Assembly (NCBI GenBank): GCA_025618425.1
Contig: CM046845.1
Coordinates: forward strand, 10,258,057-10,322,056
Direction: 5' to 3'
Length of the DNA: 64,000 bases
DNA from: Heliocidaris tuberculata
Taxonomy: Eukaryota > Echinodermata > Echinoidea > Camarodonta > Echinometridae
A program made the position numbers and the translations under genes. Positions 58,076 to 64,000 of this stretch are shown piece by piece. How positions within the stretch are numbered: the first letter of the stretch is position 1; every line of letters starts with the position of its first letter. The notes beneath the pieces are model-generated. The model searched no databases. It saw nothing but the letters and a program-made list of their open reading frames with translations, and was not told the DNA's origin.

Positions 58076-58689
58076 CTGGAGTGAAGTAAATTCAAAATAA
58101 ACACACAAATGGGTTGGCAAATGGGATGTTTTCAGTGGCTAAAAAAATTAATTCAGTAGTTTATGCAAATTTCTTTTATCTAACTTGGTTCTACGTATTC
58201 TGAAGTTGAATCGTTGGGAAAATGGGGGGGGGGGGGAACGATTGTCAATTACTAAGACTTTCAAGTAGATATCGATGGCCTTGTCAACGTTCGTTCGACA
58301 AAATGAAAGGGTCCTAAACTACGCACACATAATGAATGAATGCAAATCTTGATTTTGAAGCTTTCCAACTAGCGATATTACACAAATAAAGGAAAATTAC
58401 GCATTCTTTTTTGCAAACCTCAATGATATTCTCATTGCTCAATCGCATTGCGCATATTTGCGGGTTGCGTAACTTTCAGACCCCTGACCATACATGTAAA
58501 ATTTGTCTCAATTCAAGCAATCTTTTCAAAAAGCATGATGGGATACCTGCATTGTAGATTCTCTGCATTAATCCATAGTGTTTCCTTTTAATGATGTTTT
58601 TGTATTATCTTTTGACCCAAAATGCTAGGAATTACACATTATGCATGAGCAGTAGGATTTATAAAAAAATCCCATAAATTTTTTAGTCT
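58076..58689 (-). other. NRF-6-like gene intron
   Basis: This contains a G run (58224-58237) and otherwise unremarkable AT-rich DNA up to the LINE fragment. Confidence 0.45.
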
Positions 58690-59312
58690 ATTTCCAATAC
58701 ACTAAGATGCTTGTACAGGCTCTTGTGACTTGTCATTTAGACTACTGTAATAGTTTGCTGTATAATATGTCAGATTCCCAGCTAAATAAACTCCAAGTAA
58801 TTCAGAACTCTGCAGCAAGATTGATTACCCGTACTAAGAAACACTCTCATATAACTCCAGTCTTAAAACAATTACATTGGCTTCCAGTCCAATCACGCAT
58901 AATTTTTAAAGTACTATTACTGACTTATCAGTGTCTTCATTCAATGGCTCTAAAATATCTCAATGAATCTTTGGTAAAGTATGTACCCTCTCGCAATCTC
59001 AGATCGGCTCAGAAAGATCTTTTACATTGTCCTGTTATTCAGACCAAGTTTTATGGTGAGCGATCATTTGCTCACGCTGCCCCATCACTTTGGAATACTA
59101 TTCCATCCCATTTGAAGGATTCATCCACAATATCTCAGTTTAAAACCGTCTTGAAAACGTATCTGTTCAAAAAGCATTTTGAATGAGCTATATTGTGCAT
59201 TTTATAGCATCTGTCTCTATTCTTGTTCTTCCCTTTCTTAAAGCGCATAGAGACGCAATGGCAGTGATATGCGCTATAAAAGCATTGTTGTATTATTATT
59301 ATTATTATTTAA
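58690..59312 (+). mobile_element. 5'-truncated CR1-like LINE fragment, open frame
   Basis: An uninterrupted 159-codon frame (58707-59186) carries ALVTCHLDYCNSLLY, KLQVIQNSAARLITR, HITPVLKQLHWLPV, LLTYQCLH, SFAHAAPSLWNTIP and FKTVLKTYLFKKHF, the conserved C-terminal region downstream of the RT domain. The 3' UTR has 'aaagcgcatagagacgc', 'gatatgcgctataaaag' and (ATT)n. The open frame suggests a younger copy than the neighbours, but RT and endonuclease are missing. It lies in an intron of the NRF-6-like gene, in antisense. Confidence 0.85.
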
Positions 59313-59948
59313 TCTTTACTAATCATTACAGTCTATTCATTGGCAATGCAGTGTAAAATATAAAATCACTATTTTCCTGTAAAAAATTTGAAATATTTTT
59401 CACATTTCATTCACATTGGTTTATTTGATAAACATTTATATTTTTTCCAACTATGTATGAGTAAAAATAAAATAATTGTTGCCAATCTGAAGAAGGAGAG
59501 CTGATTAATTCAGACCTTAAGTAAACTCTGAACTGCTAAATGGAGTTAGTATCTACATGTATACTGTAATATAATTGCTATTTGTTTATGTCCATCTACC
59601 TGTTCAATACTGATCTCAAGATAATTCAGTAATATGTGCTATACCAAAATCAAATCGAATTCAACATATTAAAAACATTTTGTCAAGAGAAGTCAGAAAC
59701 AGAAATAATCTTAAAACATCATACTCACCCTCCAATAAAAAAAAAGATGATTTATAATTTACTTTATTTAAAGTTTAAATTAAATATTCCCTTTTCCTTC
59801 AGATTGCTATCAAAAATATACCTGATAAATCTGAACTGTATATTCACATTTTATTTCTATTTCCAATTCATTGAAAGGCAATGCACAATGTTGGGAAAAC
59901 TTAAAGGGGTTAAAAAAAAGAAAAGTTTTCTAATCTTTGAATACTTAC
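59313..59948 (-). other. NRF-6-like gene intron, AT-rich
   Basis: No repeat family or exon was recognised. Confidence 0.45.
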
Positions 59949-60095
59949 AGGATTAAGACGAATCCTCCGGTCCCTTGTCTGTACATTAGGTACCCAAGAA
60001 CCATCCCCACAAGGTACGGTGGGATCCGACAATATGGCTTGTCATAGATCACAGAGGAGAAGTCCGCTTTACTCTTTTCCATTCCAGTTATAGTC
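59949..60095 (-). CDS. NRF-6-like acyltransferase, middle exon with apparent frameshift
   Basis: On the minus strand, an acceptor (gaattattcag) and a consensus donor (GTAAGTATT) bound 147 bases. After one base completing the previous codon, the frame reads TITGMEKSKADFSS, IYDKPYCRIPPYLVGMVLGY and LMYR. In NRF-6 proteins, a YD.PY.RI.PYLVG..LGY block leads into a basic loop and then the next span. Here the matching continuation (TRDRRIRLNP) lies in a different frame that ends in phase 0, as the following exon at 57892-58075 needs. One base therefore appears to be missing near 59978-59990. This could be an assembly error or a true disabling change. Confidence 0.75.
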
Positions 60096-60220
60096 CTGAA
60101 TAATTCATTTGACAGGAATAATGAAATAAATAATATTCCGTTCTTGTATAATGCATATCACGTTATACGTCTCCATGCCCTTCCAAAGAGCTCTGGAAAC
60201 TACTACCTGGCTGTAGTCCT

Positions 60221-60387
60221 GGGCCCGGTTGCATAAAAAAAATACCATTAACAGTAACTTTGCCATCAATGGTAACTCCCATGGAAACCTTGATTTTGAA
60301 TGGCTGTTGAGTGATGTTACATGTACCATGGTAGTTACCATTGATAGCAGAGTTACCATTAATGGTAAGTTTTGTGCAACGGGGCCC
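60221..60387. mobile_element. 167-bp MITE with GGGCCC ends
   Basis: The left end GGGCCCGGTTGCATAAAA... and the right end ...TTTTGTGCAACGGGGCCC are inverted, with further inverted pairs ATACCATTAAC and GTTACCATTAATGG inside. It lies in the NRF-6-like intron, about 125 bases from the acceptor of the exon at 59949-60095. Confidence 0.75.
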
Positions 60388-60469
60388 TGCTGCCCAGTGC
60401 CAGTGGTGGCATTCAAGGATTCTTTTTAGACTGGTACCTATTTTGATTAACCTGGGTCAAGTGTGGCTA

Positions 60470-61746
60470 ATGAGGATTACCCTCTTGTCAAAGGACATCA
60501 GTGATGTGACAGGTACTGAAACCCCATACCTTTTGATTCACAGTCCGGGTAACTTATCCACTAGAAATACACCACATCTAACATGCATTCATGCAGTAAA
60601 CCACAGCTTGAAATCACCAAACACTGTTGAATCCTTAACTAACCTATCTTTCAGATTTATTTATTCACATGTCCATTCACTTGTATTGATGACGTAAAGA
60701 GATGGTCATTAGAAAACGGACTTCAGCTAAAGGGAACTAAAAACAGCAATGAGAGTTCTGGTCCTATATCCTAAAGAGTTGGAATCGGAAAGCATCACTG
60801 GTTTGGAGAGTGTTAGAGACCACAGGGTCACAATCGACAACAATTAACCTGACCCTAACTCAACACATCAGGGGGCGTTTCATCAAGTGTTTTGTCAGTG
60901 ATTTTTACTGACAAATTTGCTCTCAGCCAATCAGATGCAAGGATTTTAGTAGCTTATAACAGTTATTGCAACTTGTCATTGATGACAAGTTTTATAAAAA
61001 ACAGGGCACAGAAATATCTTCCCGGTAGTGCTTCAAGGGGTATTAGTCAAACTGAGAAATTCAGAAAATATCTTGACAAGTCAGCTACTGGGCAAATAGT
61101 TCAAGCCTTCGTTTCTTCACACTTGTACTATAGCAATGGTTCATTGGCTGCTCTCCTACATTCCCACATCATGCCCCTTCATATGATGCAAAATTCTACC
61201 ACTAGACTGGTTACCCTTACTAAATAGTCAGAACACATCACCCCAACTCTACTTTCGCTTCATTGGCTCAGATTTCATGTAAGAATCATCTGCAACATTC
61301 TCCTTCCTGTGTACAAAATCAGTCACAACCTAGCTCCATCCTGTCGTCAAAATCTTATTTCTCTTTGTTCATCATCTTCAGCAACTAGACTTTTCCGTCC
61401 TGCTGCCACAGCCCACCTCCAGCGATCTCCTGGACCCATACCATAACTCTATATGGCGATCGTGCCTTTTCTTCTCTCACCCCAAAACTCTGAAACAATT
61501 CGTGAGGCCCCCATCACGGGCTTTTCTGAAACCCTTAATAAACTCATCTCATTAGGCAATCATAGTAGTAGTAAATTCATATCTGTTCCTCAATGTTCTT
61601 TATCTTTCTGTTTTCTTCTCTTCATTCTGTAAATTCTTTCCTGTGCTTAGAAACATTGTTATCAATTGTTATATAAATGTTATGTTACTATTATTATTAT
61701 TATTATTATAATTATTATTATCATTATTATTATTACTATTATTGTT
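60470..61746 (+). mobile_element. Old LINE fragment split by a MITE
   Basis: Degenerate RT C-terminal coding similarity occurs at about 60680-60850 (a 'WSLENGLQL' block and a 'SITGLESVRDHRVTID' block) and again at 61010-61560 (GISQTEKFRKYLDKSA, QAFVSSHLYYSNG, MMQNSTTRLVT and a following 'LHWL' block). A 136-bp MITE at 60871-61006 separates the two. The copy ends at 'aaacattgttatcaattg', 'ttatataaatgtta' and (ATT)n (about 61687-61746). Many stops show it is long dead. Confidence 0.65.
60871..61006. mobile_element. ~136-bp MITE, copy 2 (inverted relative to 39.8 kb)
   Basis: It begins GGGGGCGTTTCATCAAGTG and ends CAAGTTTTATAAAAAACAGGG. It matches the element at 39814-39958 in reverse orientation, sharing 'gtgatttttactgacaaatt', 'gctctcagccaatcagatgc' and 'tagcttataacagttattgc' apart from a few substitutions. 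Confidence 0.8.
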
Positions 61747-61955
61747 AAAGTTCCTGGCATCAAAGGCAATATGGCAATCTCTGGGGCACCACAGAAACGA
61801 ACACAGAGCGTCCAAATCCTTTTTGCCCTTTCTACCCATGAATCGGGCATATTTTTGCGGGCTCTGAATCAAATGTAATTAGGCAAAACCACAAAATGTG
61901 GGCAAAATGTGGGCTATCGTTGTGAAATGATTACATTCTTTTCTTTCATACTCAC

Positions 61956-62057
61956 AATCCATTTGCCCCTAGTTGGTAGATTCCAACCAAAGCTCCAGTG
62001 ACTCCAAAACTACAAGCAAGGAGAACGCCAATAATGGACAGCCCTAGCCATGGCATA
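61956..62057 (-). CDS. NRF-6-like acyltransferase, upstream exon
   Basis: On the minus strand, an acceptor (cttctttcttgcag) precedes 102 bases, followed by a donor (GTGAGTATG). After one base completing a codon, the peptide reads MPWLGLSIIGVLLACSFGVT and GALVGIYQLGANG, a strong membrane span. Two bases are left over and join the first base of the exon at 59949-60095 to give Leu, so the splice is in frame. The membrane span and the match in order support the NRF-6-like assignment. Further 5' exons must lie beyond the window or were not recognised. Confidence 0.75.
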
Positions 62058-62456
62058 CTGCAAGAAAGAAGCATCAGGCATGGTAGATGTTAATCCGTTG
62101 CTTACAGTACAAACAGTTTTTCGTGTGGCTAGCAAGAAGGCGTTAGCATGCCATAAGCAGTTCATGCCAAAAGCATATTTCTGGTAACTTGCTTCTACGG
62201 TTTTGATAGCTATATACATGTTACACCATTTTTTTTAGAAACATGACAGTAATGTCTCTCTTCATCAACTAGTAAATTAGTGCAAATTGATGGTAACTAC
62301 CTAATTTGAGTGGTTTCTTACCAAATAAGCAAATACATGTATTTTTGAGGTTACGGTTTATTTTAATGCCAAAGACCTTGTGCAATAAATGCGCCCTTCT
62401 GTCAGCTGCATGACGCATTGTAACATGTGTATCAAGTATGACGGGGAATTACTTAA

Positions 62457-63041
62457 AGGGAAATCCAACCTTAATAGCAAGTTGCATTGAAAGAAAGAGG
62501 AAAAATCAGAGAAGCAGACTGGTGAAAGTTTGAAGAAAATCGGACAAGCAATAAGAAAGTTATGAATTTTTTAAAGTTATAATCACTATGCATATGGGAA
62601 TTTCAAATTGGCGGAATAGGTAATGCCACTGTGATGTAGCTGTGGACAACTCCCCCATTCACTCCAACACACAAAATGACTAAAATGTCACTTTTTTTCA
62701 AAATTTATTACTCAGTAGGATCTTTTTCTTTCATGAGGACCTCTAACAATATGCTATCTCCAATATATTTTGAGTACTGCCCCGAGGGTAAAAGCGCCTC
62801 AAAGAAAACCTCAAATTAATGATATTTTTGTGTACGACAAATGGGAGAGTTGTCCACAAAAATGTCACAATCGACTCACCAAATTGCCAATTTGAGATTC
62901 GCATAGATGTAGTGATCTCATTTTTCAAACATCCATAACTTTCTTAGTCCTTGTCCGATTTCTTTCAAACTTTCACCATCCTGTTTTTCTTATTTTTCTG
63001 CTTTCACACAAATCATCTCATGACCAAGGTTGGATTGCCCT
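62457..63041. mobile_element. 585-bp MITE with TTAA target duplication
   Basis: The ends read AGGGAAATCCAACCTT at the left and AAGGTTGGATTGCCCT at the right. The inverted similarity extends about 120 bases inward ('ggtgaaagtttgaa', 'atcggacaag', 'taagaaagttatg'). TTAA lies immediately outside both ends (62453-62456 and 63042-63045). A TTAA duplication fits piggyBac or Kolobok-type non-autonomous elements. Confidence 0.85.
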
Positions 63042-63076
63042 TTAATACATTATTACTCATCATGCCACCATCATCC

Positions 63077-63099
63077 ACACACACACACACACACACACA
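63077..63099. repeat. (CA)n microsatellite
   Basis: About eleven consecutive CA dinucleotides directly downstream of the TTAA element. Confidence 0.9.
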
Positions 63100-63533
63100 T
63101 GTTGTAAAGACTGGTGCATAATACACATATGCCCCACTGTCCACTCATTAGAAAACTTTTACTACCTGATACACATGATACTAATGACAGTATAAAGTGG
63201 CTAGATAATAACAATAACATTGAGTGGTTAAATTTTGGAGTGATATGAGACTACATTGACATTGCCCTTGATATAATGACCATATTGCCAGGGTCATGGA
63301 TAAGGGCTACATATGATTATTCTTGGACAAATCAAGTCTATTATCGATCCCAAAGATGGTCAATATTACTTGATTACTATTCTTACAGTGCATTTTACGG
63401 TGATAATTTCATCTCATATCTGTTCAGGCACCTCCTGGACCTTGATCCACTCGAGGTTACAAATATCTGAAATATTGGGCAATGACCTGTGCTCATTTGT
63501 GACCCGAGTACAGAAATCCAAGAATTAGACAAT

Positions 63534-63780
63534 GGGTGATTTCAAGTTCAGTGTTGAAACCTGGTGGTGTTGGTGTTGGTGTTGGGGCAAAACTAGCACC
63601 AACCACAACACCGAACCTGAATGAAGCTGGTGCTGGGATTGACTTCACTAGGTGTTGAGCTATCAATAATGTGATTGGTATCATTTTTGTAAACCCAATT
63701 CGGTGTTGGGGCTAGAATCAGCAGCCCAATTCACGCTTTCAACACCAGCACCAACACCAACACCGAACTTGAAATCACCA
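63534..63780. mobile_element. ~247-bp MITE whose arms contain a GGTGTT minisatellite
   Basis: The left end GGGTGATTTCAAGTTCAGTG and the right end ACTTGAAATCACCA are inverted. Inside each arm, GGTGTT hexamers (left) and AACACC hexamers (right) are arrayed. The internal part is non-coding. No clear target duplication was found. Confidence 0.75.
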
Positions 63781-63783
63781 AAG

Positions 63784-64000
63784 GGTATGCTGCAGCAATT
63801 AAAGACACGCAATGCAAAGGATTTGCATTATTATGCATGATGCACATCGATGCCAAAATATTTGACAATAAGCTAGTTTGTAATTAGTTGATGGTACAAA
63901 TGACCCTGGAGTGATCTCAATTTATAAGCGCAAGCACACTTGCTTTGGTGGATGTGCTACTTGTTGAACAGGTAATATTTTACCTGGTGTGCGCATTGTG
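63784..64000. other. Window end, no feature seen
   Basis: AT-rich sequence with no recognised exon or repeat. Confidence 0.4.

Noticed and set aside
63276..63528. Tyr/Ser-rich plus-strand open frames
   Set aside because: There are no splice sites, no family resemblance, and a low-complexity AT-rich composition.

Overview
This window looks like nuclear DNA from a marine deuterostome, most likely an echinoderm close to sea urchins. The evidence is AT-rich sequence with introns and GT/AG splice sites, many CR1/L2-type LINE 3' ends of the form 'gcgcatagagac...tatgcgctatacaa(ATT)n', a tRNA-derived SINE, dozens of short inverted-repeat elements, and long poly-G/C and microsatellite runs. No rRNA gene, free-standing tRNA gene, CRISPR array or prokaryote-type operon is visible. 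The species assignment is inference from repeat style.

Genes. Two split genes can be supported, both on the minus strand. Gene 1 runs from about 26.9 kb down to a stop codon at 5.7 kb. Eight exons (26713-26884, 24755-24922, 24116-24220, 22861-23028, 11473-11700, 7524-7714, 6331-6427, 5715-5768) have open frames, splice sites and matching phases; together they give the last ~390 residues of a soluble protein I do not recognise. Its introns are full of mobile DNA. Gene 2 is represented by three exons (61956-62057, 59949-60095, 57892-58075) of a multi-pass membrane protein resembling the NRF-6 ('nose resistant to fluoxetine') acyltransferase-3 family. Its middle exon shows an apparent one-base frameshift.

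Mobile and repeated DNA, left to right. 0-5 kb: degenerate repeats, a short inverted-repeat element with a 10-bp target duplication, and a LINE 3' fragment. 7.8-12.7 kb: a cluster of palindromic/foldback elements, including three modules made of arrayed 'CGCTATTCATAAGGAC'-like units in opposite orientations; two of these carry ~8-bp target duplications. 13.2-17.2 kb: a nearly full-length but frameshifted LINE with endonuclease and reverse transcriptase. 18-20.5 kb: a Ty3/gypsy-like pol remnant (minus strand) with protease, RT and partial RNase H but no integrase core. 21.4-22.8 kb: a ~180-bp tandem repeat and a SINE. 25.0-26.0 kb: a composite inverted-repeat element.

27.3-55.4 kb is dominated by tandem repeats. 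There is a ~158-bp ATCGAT-containing array interrupted by four or five copies of a ~375-550-bp segment, and a 208-bp satellite present as a 12-13-unit block in one orientation (28.3-30.9 kb) and a 66-unit block in the other (41.7-55.4 kb), the latter with higher-order organisation and running into a 500-N assembly gap. From 55.9 kb to the end lie gene 2, further LINE fragments and several short inverted-repeat elements.

The most unusual structures are the AATAGCG snapback modules, the higher-order 208-bp satellite, and the amplified hairpin junction in the 33.8-36.8 kb duplications. All assignments come from reading the sequence; no database search was possible.
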